Assembly: GCF_045689235.1 (NCBI RefSeq) | Contig: NZ_CP136864.1 | Location: 3,348,001-3,412,000 of the forward strand | Source of the DNA: Congregibacter variabilis | GTDB taxonomy: Bacteria > Pseudomonadota > Gammaproteobacteria > Pseudomonadales > Halieaceae | DNA length: 64,000 nt | Direction of reading: 5' to 3' | Shown: piece by piece, positions 43,002 to 52,888 of the stretch | Position numbering within the stretch: position 1 is the stretch's first letter | How the letters are laid out: the number at the start of each line of letters is the position of its first letter | Position numbers and translations under genes: made by a program | Notes under the pieces: model-generated | What the model saw: the letters and a program-made list of their open reading frames with translations, nothing else | Databases searched by the model: none | Told to the model about the DNA's origin: nothing

Positions 43002-44370
43002 TCTCGGTAATATCGGCCTGTGTTGTCAGGGGGTTAATGATGCACAGGCGAAGGGCGGTTCGACCCTTAAGTTTGGTGGTGGTCACGCAGGCAAAGCCCG
43101 ATTCGGATAGCGCCTGAGCACGGCGTTCGTGTTCTTCGGGAGACGCCCCGCGCAGTGCAAAGCAAATGATTCCGATCTGCGCGGGACTAATAATCTCCCA
43201 GCGCTGAGGGCTTTCGCGCAGATAAGCTTCGGCGAATTCTGTAAGTTCAATGCTGTAATCAATGGCTTTGCGAAACTTTGCTACGCCGTAGCTTCGCAAA
43301 CTGAACCAGAGTTTCAGAGCACGGGATCGGCGCGTCAGTTCAAAGCCTCGGTTGCGAAAATCAGTGGCGGATTCGTTTCCTTGAACATCCTTAAGATATT
43401 CAGGATTCATATTGAAGCAGTTTTCCAGTACGCCCGGCCTGATCAACAGGCAGCCGACGTCATAGGGCTGGAACAGCCATTTGTGTGGGTCCAGCACCAG
43501 AGAGTCCGCCCGCTGAATTCCGTCCAGACATCTCTTTCCCGAATCAGTGAGGGCGGCGGGTGCGCCATAGGCACCGTCGATATGTAGCCAGATCTTGTGT
43601 TCAAGGCAGATGTCAGCCAATTCATTGATTGGGTCAATTGCGCCGGTGTTGGTACTTCCCGCTGTGGCGATCACCATCATGGGCTTGAGTCCACGCCCTT
43701 GGTCCACAGTGATAGCTTCCTGGACAGATTGTGCCGACATCCGGTGCTGCGGGTCACTTTCCAATATACGAATCTGCTGCTGTGTGAATCCCAGCGTGCT
43801 CAGGGCTCGCACAAGTGAGGCATGGGTTTGATCACTCAGATACACACAGCCCTGGCCCTTTAGTGCCCGCACGGCGGCGATGGCCGTCAAACTTGCCTGG
43901 GAGCCACCACTGACTAAAACCCCTTCGGTGTCCTCGGGCAGGTCCATGAGTTGGCGGAGCCAGTCGATGACCACCAGCTCAACGGCCGAAGGGCCGGCGC
44001 CACCGGGCCAGGAGGCAGCTATGGAGTTAAATCCGACGCCCAGCCATTCACCGATGATGGCCGCGAAGGAACTTGGTCCCGGTACACGAGCAAAATATCG
44101 GGGATGATCACCGTGTTGCTGATAGAAGAGAGCCGAATCGATGAGCAACTCAAGAGAAGCTTCTGCCGGCTGTGCGTCTTCCGGGAGCGCGCCTCCCAGC
44201 AATTCCAGCAGGGGCCCCGGATCTTTAGCAGCGATTGCTGGTTCGCAATGCTTGTTTTCGAGCCGCTGAACAACTGCGTCTACCACGGCATAACCAAGGC
44301 GACGCATTTCACTGCTGTCCATGCCCAGTGTGTCGGCGGGGTAGGGTCTGTCTTTCGGATTTACATCCAT
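42976..44370 (-). CDS. PLP-dependent decarboxylase (group II, aromatic amino acid type)
   Basis: 464 residues. Group II decarboxylases convert amino acids such as Tyr, Trp, DOPA, Glu or diaminobutyrate to amines. Motifs: YFARVPGPSSFAAIIGEWLG, VLVSGGSQASLTAIAAVR, LHIDGAYGAPAALTD with the PLP-contacting Asp, and LDPHKWLFQPYDVGCL with the Schiff-base Lys. There is no signal peptide, so it is cytosolic. The substrate is not shown. It ends 26 bases inside ggt on the other strand. Confidence 0.88.
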   Translation of the reverse strand: MDVNPKDRPYPADTLGMDSSEMRRLGYAVVDAVVQRLENKHCEPAIAAKDPGPLLELLGGALPEDAQPAEASLELLIDSALFYQQHGDHPRYFARVPGPSSFAAIIGEWLGVGFNSIAASWPGGAGPSAVELVVIDWLRQLMDLPEDTEGVLVSGGSQASLTAIAAVRALKGQGCVYLSDQTHASLVRALSTLGFTQQQIRILESDPQHRMSAQSVQEAITVDQGRGLKPMMVIATAGSTNTGAIDPINELADICLEHKIWLHIDGAYGAPAALTDSGKRCLDGIQRADSLVLDPHKWLFQPYDVGCLLIRPGVLENCFNMNPEYLKDVQGNESATDFRNRGFELTRRSRALKLWFSLRSYGVAKFRKAIDYSIELTEFAEAYLRESPQRWEIISPAQIGIICFALRGASPEEHERRAQALSESGFACVTTTKLKGRTALRLCIINPLTTQADITETIDRLGCE

Positions 44371-44450
44371 ATTGAGCTCGTAGTAATACCAGACAGTGCA
44401 AACTGTACGACACTATATTTTGTTTGACGACAGTTGAGCTATTGTCTGTG

Positions 44451-44462
44451 CGCTGCGCAGCG
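44451..44462. promoter_or_regulatory. 12-bp perfect palindrome before the exported RidA gene
   Basis: CGCTGCGCAGCG is self-complementary and lies in the spacer between the decarboxylase start and the RidA gene. It may be an operator. GC-rich palindromes of this size can occur by chance. Confidence 0.25.
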
Positions 44463-44575
44463 TAATTTAGTATGTTCAGTAACGGTTTTTGTTTGCCGCT
44501 GGCTCAGGGGTGATTCTGTAAGCCCCCGGCGACGCGCCACATCGCTTTTTCGATCCTCTATGGAGTATTTGTCTC

Positions 44576-45082
44576 ATGATTCGTTTGCCAATTTTTTTAA
44601 GCTTGCTAGGTGCCATGTTCGCATTGGGTAGTTTGTCGGTGGTTGCCCAGGAGATCACTCGGAATAAGACACCGGGATCGGATTTCCCCATTGCGCAGTC
44701 CGTACAGGTTCCGGGTGCCTCTGAGCTGATTTTTGTGAGCGGCGCTGTTCCCAAGCCGATTGTCGAGGGCGGAGATCCTAACGATCCAGCTACCTATGGC
44801 GATACCGAGGTGCAGACGGTGAGTGTACTTCAGGAGGTTCAGAGTCGACTGCAGCGCCTTGGCCTGGACATGGGTGATGTGGTGATGATGCGAGCCTACC
44901 TTGTGGGTACGCCGCAGACAGACAATCGTATGGACTTTGCCGGGTTTATGCGCGGGTATACGCAGTTCTTTGGTACCGAAGAGCAGCCGCATCTGCCCTC
45001 GCGGTCAGCATTTCAGATCGCTGGACTGGCTAGAGCGGGTTGGTTTGTGGAAATCGAGGTTGTAGCCGCAAAAGCGCCCTAG
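44576..45082 (+). CDS. RidA/YjgF-family enamine/imine deaminase with signal peptide
   Basis: 168 residues from ATG 44576 with GGAG 10 bases upstream. RidA proteins hydrolyse reactive enamines and imines made by PLP or flavin enzymes. The usual RidA is cytosolic and about 128 residues; this one adds an export signal (FLSLLGAMFALGSLSVVAQ). The family block PSRSAFQIAGLARAGWFVEIEVVA keeps the substrate-binding Arg. Export to the periplasm suits the neighbouring exported amine oxidases. Its stop overlaps the convergent cytochrome gene by 4 bases. Confidence 0.87.
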   Translation: MIRLPIFLSLLGAMFALGSLSVVAQEITRNKTPGSDFPIAQSVQVPGASELIFVSGAVPKPIVEGGDPNDPATYGDTEVQTVSVLQEVQSRLQRLGLDMGDVVMMRAYLVGTPQTDNRMDFAGFMRGYTQFFGTEEQPHLPSRSAFQIAGLARAGWFVEIEVVAAKAP

Positions 45083-45726
45083 GGCGCTTGGGATTTTATA
45101 TAGCTAATGATTCGGGCGATCGCTGCATCGTCAAGGCCACTCGCCGCGGCTGCCATTCGGGCGCCGCGTTTATCCTTGGGGTGGCTGCCTCGCACGCCGT
45201 CTCGAAAGTGTTGTAGCTGTCGTAGGAGATAAGCGCCGTCCTGATATGCCAGTGCGGGCGCTTGATACTCCTGGTCACCATCGGCCGCAGCGCCATGACA
45301 GGCGATGCAGGGCTCGTAGAGGGTTTTTCCCAGGTCGATCTCAGCTTCGCTGGCTGCATCCGTTGCATGCGCAGTCTGGGGAGGCAGTGCGGTGATGTAC
45401 TCAATCACTGTCGGCAGCTCTGATGGCTGCAGCGCCCTTGCCGAGGGTGCCATTTCCATGCCAACAAGATCCAGAGAATGGCTGCCTCGCCAGCCTTCAC
45501 GAAAAGCCTGAAGTTGGTTGCGGATGGACCAGGCTTCCATACCAGCAAGCACCGGCGCCTTCACAGCGATGTTGCCCTGCCCGAAGCTCCCATGACATAC
45601 GAGGCAGTATTCATAATCTCTGGCATTGAATTCCATTGCCGACGGATCATTGATTTGTGCACTGAGTTGCGTTGGCAAAAGCATAAGGGCCGTTAGCACT
45701 GCCCAGCAGGATAATGAGTGCCTCAT
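45079..45726 (-). CDS. dihaem cytochrome c (c4-like)
   Basis: 215 residues with a signal peptide (about 1-23). Two haem-binding motifs are present: CLVCH at 41-45 and CIACH at 140-144, each followed by a GG-type loop and a distal Met candidate (VGMEMAPSA; RGARMAAAA). The duplicated layout is that of cytochrome c4. It overlaps the amine oxidase start by 4 bases, so I infer it accepts electrons from that enzyme and passes them to an oxidase. Confidence 0.9.
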   Translation of the reverse strand: MRHSLSCWAVLTALMLLPTQLSAQINDPSAMEFNARDYEYCLVCHGSFGQGNIAVKAPVLAGMEAWSIRNQLQAFREGWRGSHSLDLVGMEMAPSARALQPSELPTVIEYITALPPQTAHATDAASEAEIDLGKTLYEPCIACHGAAADGDQEYQAPALAYQDGAYLLRQLQHFRDGVRGSHPKDKRGARMAAAASGLDDAAIARIISYIKSQAP

Positions 45727-47351
45727 GATGCGCTGCCTCGACGCGATGACTCGCGGCTGTGCAGTATCTGCAGCACGCGTTCCGTCACGGCCAGCGCTCC
45801 TTCTTGCCAGCCCGGATGTTTGCTTATTTGGTCTCCGATCATAAAGTGCCGCCCATCACCTTGCACCAGTTCGGCGCGTATCTTGTCAGGCCCTGACTCA
45901 AAGGGCGCCCAGGGTTCACCCACACCACCCCCACAACCCAGCATGTGATTCATCCGATGCCAAACTACTGAGACTCCCGCCTCTACGTGCCTTCGGTAGT
46001 TGTCGGGGTGCAGTGCCTCCCCGGCCAATGTCGCCTCCTCCAAACGTTCCTTGTGAGACAAGCGACCAAATGCGGCGTTATCCTCAGGTGAGAAGATATA
46101 GGCGCCCAGCATCACGCCTTTGCTTTGCTGGATGCCGTGACTGGGGTACCACACCTGCAGCGTTGGGCTATCCGTCCAGCTTATGCCGCCATAGATACCC
46201 TCGTCCTCCCAGAAGCGCCGGGACATCTGAAAGCCTACCTTAGAGAGCATTCCTCTTTTAACTTCGTTGAGTAGTTTGGTGTAGCCTGCAGAGAGGTTGT
46301 GCTTGATACCGGCCATTAAATGTCCGGGGATGGAGTTGAGACAATAGTCTGCCTCCAGGGTGTGTATTTTGTCGTTTTGTTCGTAGTAAATTGAGACCCG
46401 GTCGCTGTGGTTTTGTATTTCCACAACCCTCGCTCGCACGATGGGCCTGGTCTGTATTTGCCCCACAAAAGCATCGACAATACGATCCATGCCTCCCCGG
46501 GCCTGCAGCATTGCAGGTGCCTGGTGTTCTTCCTGTGTGAACAGCATGCCCATCTTGGCAAACTGGCTATCTACAATGCCTTTCGAGGAACCTGGCGATT
46601 TGAGTGTGACCGGATCCAGCATGCCATCGTTGTGGAAACCAGCGCGTGCAGAACCAAGATAACGCTGCAGCTCGGGATCTAAATCACCATAGACGCTAAG
46701 GTATTCGCTGAGTTTCTCAAGATCCAGGTCACAGACGGGGCTGTCCAGTGAGGCCGCACTCACGCCTTTGGCTGCCAGTTCGGCAATGAACCCCCTGGCA
46801 TCGGCGATCACATCGCGCTGGCGAACTCGCGCACCTTGATTGATGGCTTCATCGACTACCCAGGCGTTGTAGTTAAGATTGATGAAAGGTTCGAGCTCAA
46901 CTTTGAACTCTCGGCAATAGTTCATAATGCGATGGTGTACTGCGGGTATTCGCGCGGGTCCCGCATTGAAATACAGGCTGGGGTCGTCATCGAATTCGCA
47001 GACCTGACGATTGCCTATTTCGTCGATCACTGTTCCAGATCGGACCGTAAAATTGCGGCCGCCGATCCTGTGAGAAGCCTCAAGAATTGTGACGTCGTAG
47101 CCGGCTTTTTCAAGTTCGAAGGCGGCGCTCAAACCGCCGATGCCAGCACCCAGAATCGCTACGGTCGGTCGTGTCGCAGCGCCCCCGACGAGAGGCGAGA
47201 GCATACGGCGAGCATGGCTATTGGGATCCGGGTCGGCCAATAATCCCATTGCTTGTGCTGAGTGCCAGACCGCTACAGATCCGCCGGCTTTGCCCATGAG
47301 CGATAGCAGCCTGCGGCGCGTTAGAAAGGGTTGCGACGCCCTGTGGCTCAT
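45723..47351 (-). CDS. flavin-dependent amine oxidase with Tat-type signal
   Basis: 542 residues. The N-terminus LTRRRLLSLMGKAGGSVAVWHSAQA is a twin-arginine signal, so folded FAD enzyme is exported. The FAD motif VAILGAGIGGLSAAFELEKAGYDVTILEASHRIGGRNF follows (64-102). The C-terminal FMIGDQISKHPGWQEGALAVTERV closes the flavin site as in monoamine oxidases and L-amino-acid oxidases. It is the first gene of a two-gene unit with the cytochrome, suggesting dehydrogenase rather than O2-oxidase behaviour. The substrate is inferred only as an amine or amino acid. Confidence 0.88.
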   Translation of the reverse strand: MSHRASQPFLTRRRLLSLMGKAGGSVAVWHSAQAMGLLADPDPNSHARRMLSPLVGGAATRPTVAILGAGIGGLSAAFELEKAGYDVTILEASHRIGGRNFTVRSGTVIDEIGNRQVCEFDDDPSLYFNAGPARIPAVHHRIMNYCREFKVELEPFINLNYNAWVVDEAINQGARVRQRDVIADARGFIAELAAKGVSAASLDSPVCDLDLEKLSEYLSVYGDLDPELQRYLGSARAGFHNDGMLDPVTLKSPGSSKGIVDSQFAKMGMLFTQEEHQAPAMLQARGGMDRIVDAFVGQIQTRPIVRARVVEIQNHSDRVSIYYEQNDKIHTLEADYCLNSIPGHLMAGIKHNLSAGYTKLLNEVKRGMLSKVGFQMSRRFWEDEGIYGGISWTDSPTLQVWYPSHGIQQSKGVMLGAYIFSPEDNAAFGRLSHKERLEEATLAGEALHPDNYRRHVEAGVSVVWHRMNHMLGCGGGVGEPWAPFESGPDKIRAELVQGDGRHFMIGDQISKHPGWQEGALAVTERVLQILHSRESSRRGSAS

Positions 47352-47498
47352 TGTGGCGTCACCGTGCTGAGGCTTGGTTTCACGTTATTGCATCTCATAA
47401 GCGCTTCTTCTCGTAAGCAATGGTTATTACGGCTAGGACGCCGGTGACCTGAGGCCGGTTAATACGGTCCAGTCATTGTCCGTTGACGTATTACCCAG

Positions 47499-48545
47499 AT
47501 GAATTTCTTCCTACGATTACCTTTCTTGCTCTTACTGCCCTTGCTGGTCAGTTGCATCGCCGCTCCCGGCTTTAACGGAGATAGCTCTTCTAACTTTGAC
47601 GGTAAACAGTTCAGCAATACGCTTCCCATGGACAAGTCTGCGGGTGATCTCCTGCGCTTGGGCTGGGGTACCGTGACCCAAGCCGCAGATTGGCCCAGCT
47701 GGATCGACATCGAGCAGCAGTCAATCCCTAATGATCGAGTATGGACAGGAATATCCGTTACGTACATCAATCATTCCACATTCCTGATTCAGGTCGATGG
47801 GATCAATATTCTTACAGACCCTGTGTATTCAGAGCGCGTAAGTCCTTTTACCTGGGCAGGCCCCAGGCGTGTTCATGCCCCAGGCGTTGCGCTGGAGGAT
47901 TTACCGCCCATTGACGTTATTCTGATTAGCCACAACCACTACGATCATCTTGACGAAGAGACTCTACGGTCGCTGCTGAGTCGGCAGAAAGAACCACCTT
48001 TGCTGCTGGCGGGACTGGGCAACCGCGAGTTGCTGCGCTCCCTGGGGGTAAGTCGTCAGCGCGATCTGGACTGGGGGCAAAGCGCACAGTTGGATGATGT
48101 TGCCTTTACCTTCACAGAGTGCCGACATCGCTCCGGCCGGGGCTTTGCAGATCAGATGAAAACACTTTGGGGCTCGTTTGTTATCAAAACCTCTCAAGGG
48201 AACCTGTATTTTGCCGGTGACACGGGATACGGCCCTCATCTTTCCTCTACTGGCGAGCAGTACGGGCCCTTTGCATTAGCGCTGCTGCCCATTGGCGCCT
48301 ACGAGCCGAGGTGGTTCATGAAAGATGTTCATCTGAATCCTCAGGAGGCTGTGATGGCGCATCAAGAATTACGCAGTGAACTCAGCATTGGTATTCACTT
48401 TGGCACCTTTCAGTTGACCTATGAGGCTATCGACCAACCGCTCATTGATCTGGCTTCGGCACTTGAGGCGCATAAATTGAGCGCAAAGGAGTTTACGGTT
48501 CTCAAGCCAGGTGAAACCCGACGGATTGTGAGGCCTAGCCCGTAA
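47499..48545 (+). CDS. metallo-beta-lactamase-fold lipoprotein (NAPE-PLD/UlaG-like)
   Basis: 348 residues with a lipoprotein signal (FFLRLPFLLLLPLLVSC, lipobox Cys at 19). The metal motif HNHYDH is at 145-150; later ligands lie in ECRHRSGRGF, FAGDTGYG and IHFGTF. The core resembles N-acyl-phosphatidylethanolamine phospholipase D, so a lipid phosphodiester is a reasonable substrate guess. The membrane anchor would put it at the envelope. It stands alone between the amine cluster and the RND pair. Confidence 0.87.
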   Translation: MNFFLRLPFLLLLPLLVSCIAAPGFNGDSSSNFDGKQFSNTLPMDKSAGDLLRLGWGTVTQAADWPSWIDIEQQSIPNDRVWTGISVTYINHSTFLIQVDGINILTDPVYSERVSPFTWAGPRRVHAPGVALEDLPPIDVILISHNHYDHLDEETLRSLLSRQKEPPLLLAGLGNRELLRSLGVSRQRDLDWGQSAQLDDVAFTFTECRHRSGRGFADQMKTLWGSFVIKTSQGNLYFAGDTGYGPHLSSTGEQYGPFALALLPIGAYEPRWFMKDVHLNPQEAVMAHQELRSELSIGIHFGTFQLTYEAIDQPLIDLASALEAHKLSAKEFTVLKPGETRRIVRPSP

Positions 48546-48678
48546 AAACATAACTTGGCGTCCACTTGCTTCAGTTGATGAGTCTGAATGCTGTTTGGAA
48601 CAGCCGGCGACCTCTTGGACTGATACGAACGCCATCAATTGGCGTAAAATAATGTACGCCTTGTGAATCCCTAATCCT

Positions 48679-49743
48679 ATGTCTCGATTGATTTCTCTTG
48701 TTCGTCCGCTGGCGATCCTTGCGATTGCTCTCTTGCTTGCAGTGTTAATGGTGAAAAGCCGCCCACAGCTCGAGGCAAAAAGCGTCAGCATCCCCGTGCC
48801 TCTTGTGACTGTGCAGACGGTCGCAAAAGAGGAGCTACCGGTTACCGTGGTCGCCTATGGCAATGTCACGGCGTGGCGGCAGTTAGAGCTGACGGCACAG
48901 GTGGGGGGGCGGGTGCTGTGGCAGTCACCGCTGTTTGAGCCGGGTGTTGTGGTAGAGGCTGGGGAGCCTCTGCTTCGCATTGACCCTACAGACTACGAAC
49001 TGGCATTGGCGGAGGCACGGCAGGCTCTCAGTAGCGCAAAACTATCATTGGCTGATGCAAAATCGTTGCGCCAGGCGGCCAGGGTTGAAGAAGCTGAGGC
49101 TGCGGTTGCGGCAGCGCAAGCGCGCATCGTACGAGCTCAGCGAGACCTCAAGAACACTGAAATTGTCGCGCCTTACCGGGCGGTGATCGATGAGCAGACT
49201 GTAGAGTTTGGTCAATTCATCAGCGTTGGCACACGCGTGGGCAGGATTTTTGGCGCCGATAGAGCAGAAGTGCGTTTACCGGTGCCCCCGCAGGATGTTC
49301 GCTTCATTCAGGATGTCGATACGGCTGGTGTCACTCTTCATAGCGAAAACGCCGGTGATGTCGTGAGTTGGAAGGGGCGCGTATCACGGGTCGAAGCGCG
49401 AATTGATACCCAGACTCGTTCCTTTCCCGTGCTTGTGACGGTGGACAATCCGCTGGATCTTCAACAGCATTCTGAGCCAATGCGCTTTGGGCTATTCGTG
49501 CGGGCGCAGATCACCGGGGGCACCGTGCCCGAGGCGGTGCTCCTGCCTCAAAGTGCACTGCATGGAGAAAACGACGTCTTTGTGTACTCCGATGGCCTTT
49601 TGCAGCGCCGTCGCGTCACTGTCGCCAGAGTGGGTCCTGAGGGCGTTTTAGTGACCGACGGACTCGCGGATGGAGAGCAGGTAGTAATCACTCGTCTTGA
49701 GTTGATGTTCGAGGGTATGGCGGTAGCAGTGTCTGATGTCTGA
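48679..49743 (+). CDS. RND efflux periplasmic adaptor subunit
   Basis: 354 residues. An N-terminal hydrophobic anchor (about 7-24) is followed by the lipoyl/hairpin region (VVAYGNVTAWRQLELTAQVGGRVLW; then the alanine-rich coiled coil ARVEEAEAAVAAAQARIVRAQRDLKNTEIVAPYRAVIDEQTVEFGQFIS) and the beta-barrel and membrane-proximal domains. It links the RND pump to an outer-membrane channel. The stop lies inside the permease start (8-base overlap). No TolC-type gene adjoins it. Confidence 0.93.
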   Translation: MSRLISLVRPLAILAIALLLAVLMVKSRPQLEAKSVSIPVPLVTVQTVAKEELPVTVVAYGNVTAWRQLELTAQVGGRVLWQSPLFEPGVVVEAGEPLLRIDPTDYELALAEARQALSSAKLSLADAKSLRQAARVEEAEAAVAAAQARIVRAQRDLKNTEIVAPYRAVIDEQTVEFGQFISVGTRVGRIFGADRAEVRLPVPPQDVRFIQDVDTAGVTLHSENAGDVVSWKGRVSRVEARIDTQTRSFPVLVTVDNPLDLQQHSEPMRFGLFVRAQITGGTVPEAVLLPQSALHGENDVFVYSDGLLQRRRVTVARVGPEGVLVTDGLADGEQVVITRLELMFEGMAVAVSDV

Positions 49744-52700
49744 TAACACCGCTCCCGTGAGTATGCACGGACCCATTGCATGGATGGCGCAGAATCCTGT
49801 GGCCGCAAACCTTCTGTTGGCGATTGTCGTTATCGCGGGTCTGTTTGCTATTACCTCCCTGGATAAAGAAGTCTTTCCAACGTTTCCCACGGAGACCTTT
49901 ACGGTAACGGTTCCTTATCCTGGTAGTTCGCCGGAAGAGGTGGAGCGGGGCATAGTTCTGCGCGTCGAAGAGGCCATCCGCGACATCGTCGGCATTAAAG
50001 AGATCCGTAGTGAAGCCCGCGAGGGTGTGGGCGTCGTCACCGTGATCATGGAGCCCGGCAGCGATATGTCCAAAGCGGTGGGCCTGGCGAAAGTGCGAGT
50101 GGATGGAATTGCCTCTTTTCCGGCCGATTCCGAGAAGCCCATCGTCGAAGAAATAGAATCCACAAGCCGGGCAATCAGGCTCAGCATGTTTGGCGACATC
50201 GAACCGCGCAAGTTCAAAGAACTTAGCGAACAGGTTCGCGAAGACATTCTCGCACTGGGGGGCATTAGCGAGATCTCCATAGAGGGAGAGCGCGATTACG
50301 AGATCTCCATAGAGCTCTCTGACGAAAAATTGCGCCGCTATGGTTTGACCTTCGATATGGTTGTGGCTGCTATTCAGGCGGGTTCTCAGGATTTGCCCGG
50401 AGGCCTGCTGCGCACAGATAGCGGCTCTATCACGCTGCGCTCAAGCTCTCAGGCGTATAGCGGTCGGGACTTCGAGCAGCTCACGCTGATTAGTCGTGCC
50501 GACGGTACTCGAATCAGCGTAGGTGATGTGGCCACGGTGCGCGACGGATTTGCAGAGCAGCCCGTGCTGAGTCTGGTAGATGGCAAGCCAGCGCTCACGT
50601 TCACCATCGACCGGGTAGGCGATCAGAACGTGCTGGCGATTACCTCGGCGATTCGCGAGTATGCCGAGCGCAAGCAGGCGGAGCTGCCTGAAGGCGTGCG
50701 TCTGGAGACCTGGGGCGATGCCAGTCGAATCCTCAGTGGCCGTATTGATCTGATGCTGCGCAACGCCGCGCAAGGCGGGATTCTGGTGATCATAGCCCTC
50801 GCCTTGTTTCTGGATTTGTCTCTGGCGTTTTGGGTGGTTCTGGGTTTGCCATTTGCGGTACTTGGCTGTCTTGCGACACTGGAGATCTTTGGCTTGCCGG
50901 TGTCGATAAACGTGTTGTCGGTCTTTGGCTTTATTCTGGTCCTGGGGCTTCTGGTAGACGATGCCATCGTTACGGCTGAAAGCGCTTATGCCCGGCTGGA
51001 GCGGGACGGAGAGGGTTTGAAAAGTGTCGTCGGTGGTGTGCGTCGGGTAGCAACCGCGACGGTTTTTGGCGCGCTCACTACTGTGGTGGCCTTTGGGCCC
51101 AGTCTGTTTCTTACCGAGGGCTTTGCGAGAATTATGTCGCACATAGGCTGGGTAGTGATTCTGTGCGTCATTTTCTCATTGATCGAAACAAAACTGGTGC
51201 TTCCTGCGCACCTTCGGCACATTCGTATACCCAAGCCCGGCGATGACATTGGCGTGCTTCGTAAGACCCAGCAGCGTATTGCACAGAGCCTGGTGAGCTT
51301 TGCTCACGGACCCTATAAGCGCGCACTCAAATTAGCCGTTGGGTATCGCTACACAACACTCGCTGTATTTTTGTCCGGACTGATTGTTTGTCTTGCTCTT
51401 ATTCCCTCCGGGATATTACGGGTAACGTTTTTTCCATCGGTTCCCTCAGACAATATCAGTGTCACCCTGGATATGCCGCAGGGTACGCCCTGGCAAAAAA
51501 CTCATGAATATGCCCGGCGTATTGAGGCTGCGGCCAACGCCATGAATGATCGATTCAAGGCGCAGGATGCTCAGGGTCGCGACGTGATCCGAACACTTCA
51601 GGTGCTTTCTCAGAATGACACTCAAGCGCGGGTAGTGGCTGATTTGATCGTCAGTGAAGAGCGCGACATCGATTCCGTAGAGTTGGGCAGCTGGTTTCGA
51701 GAAGAGCTCGGCACCCTTAGTGGCGTGCGTTCCCTGCGTATAGATGCGGCGGCGGGCCCCGGTGGCTCACCTATTGATATTCAACTAGAAGGCTACGATT
51801 TGGAGCAGCTGCGGCAGGCCGCCAGCGAGCTGAAGCTGAACCTTGCCCGGGTAGATGGCGTGCGTGATATCCGTGACAGTTTCAATGCCGGAGGGCGGGA
51901 GCTGGATATTAGTGTCACTCCCCAGGGCGAGGCCCTGGGATTGGGTGATGTGGATCTGGCTCGGCAAATTCGTCAGGCGTTTTTTGGTGCTGAGGCTCAG
52001 CGTGTGCAGCGCGGCAGGGACGAAGTACGGGTTTACGTGCGCTTGCCAGAGGTCGATCGTACTCAACTGGATTCTCTCCAGTCCTTGTGGATCAGTCTTC
52101 TCGGCGGCGGACGCGCACCGTTTTCAGTAGTGGGGCGCGCACAGGAGCAAACCAGTCTGAGTGTTATCAATCGAATTGATTTGTCGCGGGTGGTTAACGT
52201 ACAAGCCGATATTGATAAGACGCTGACATCATCAAGTGATGTCATGAAGCTGGTAGAAAGCAGCATGCTACCGGAGATTCTCGCAGACCATCCGCTGGTT
52301 CGTTACAGCGTTGCCGGCGAGGTGGATGAGCAGCGCAAAACCTCCGATGGTTTGTTCTACGGCGGCATTCTGGTCATGATTCTGATCTACGCTGCGTTGG
52401 CGATTCCGCTAAAAAGTTACCTCGAGCCTTTGCTGATCATGTCGATCATTCCCTTTGGCGTGACCGGTGCCTTGCTGGGCCATCTTATTCTGGGAATGGA
52501 TGTCAGTATTCTGTCTGCGATAGGGATTATCGGCCTCATTGGTGTTGTCGTGAACGACAGCCTCGTCATGGTCGACTTCATCAATCATTATATCGAGGAA
52601 GGTTATGACTGGGAGTCCGCGGTGCTGGAAGCCGGTCCTACGCGTTTCAGAGCGGTGATTCTGACCTCGCTGACAACTTTCATTGGTTTATTACCGATTC

Positions 52701-52888
52701 AGCTGGAGACTTCCATTCAGGCGCAGTTCGTTAAACCTATGGCGACATCTGTCGCGTTTGGGATTTTCTTTTCGACGGCGGTGACTCTGTTCCTGATCCC
52801 CACCTTGTACTACGTGGCGCAGGACGTGCGCCGGGCTTTTAGTCACAAGGATCGTTTACCTACTCGAGCGGAGCGCTTGGGGCACTGA
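49736..52888 (+). CDS. RND efflux permease
   Basis: 1050 residues in the AcrB/HAE1-like superfamily, overlapping the adaptor by 8 bases. There are 12 membrane segments in two halves. The proton-relay region reads LVLGLLVDDAIVTAESAY in TM4 with the two Asp residues; the TM10 region has IGLIGVVVNDSLVMVDF. Large periplasmic loops follow TM1 and TM7. The N-terminus WMAQNPVAANLLLAIVVIAGL fits the VexF/MexF-like branch. Cargo unknown. Its 3' end overlaps the convergent TPR gene by 29 bases. Confidence 0.95.
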   Translation: MSDNTAPVSMHGPIAWMAQNPVAANLLLAIVVIAGLFAITSLDKEVFPTFPTETFTVTVPYPGSSPEEVERGIVLRVEEAIRDIVGIKEIRSEAREGVGVVTVIMEPGSDMSKAVGLAKVRVDGIASFPADSEKPIVEEIESTSRAIRLSMFGDIEPRKFKELSEQVREDILALGGISEISIEGERDYEISIELSDEKLRRYGLTFDMVVAAIQAGSQDLPGGLLRTDSGSITLRSSSQAYSGRDFEQLTLISRADGTRISVGDVATVRDGFAEQPVLSLVDGKPALTFTIDRVGDQNVLAITSAIREYAERKQAELPEGVRLETWGDASRILSGRIDLMLRNAAQGGILVIIALALFLDLSLAFWVVLGLPFAVLGCLATLEIFGLPVSINVLSVFGFILVLGLLVDDAIVTAESAYARLERDGEGLKSVVGGVRRVATATVFGALTTVVAFGPSLFLTEGFARIMSHIGWVVILCVIFSLIETKLVLPAHLRHIRIPKPGDDIGVLRKTQQRIAQSLVSFAHGPYKRALKLAVGYRYTTLAVFLSGLIVCLALIPSGILRVTFFPSVPSDNISVTLDMPQGTPWQKTHEYARRIEAAANAMNDRFKAQDAQGRDVIRTLQVLSQNDTQARVVADLIVSEERDIDSVELGSWFREELGTLSGVRSLRIDAAAGPGGSPIDIQLEGYDLEQLRQAASELKLNLARVDGVRDIRDSFNAGGRELDISVTPQGEALGLGDVDLARQIRQAFFGAEAQRVQRGRDEVRVYVRLPEVDRTQLDSLQSLWISLLGGGRAPFSVVGRAQEQTSLSVINRIDLSRVVNVQADIDKTLTSSSDVMKLVESSMLPEILADHPLVRYSVAGEVDEQRKTSDGLFYGGILVMILIYAALAIPLKSYLEPLLIMSIIPFGVTGALLGHLILGMDVSILSAIGIIGLIGVVVNDSLVMVDFINHYIEEGYDWESAVLEAGPTRFRAVILTSLTTFIGLLPIQLETSIQAQFVKPMATSVAFGIFFSTAVTLFLIPTLYYVAQDVRRAFSHKDRLPTRAERLGH

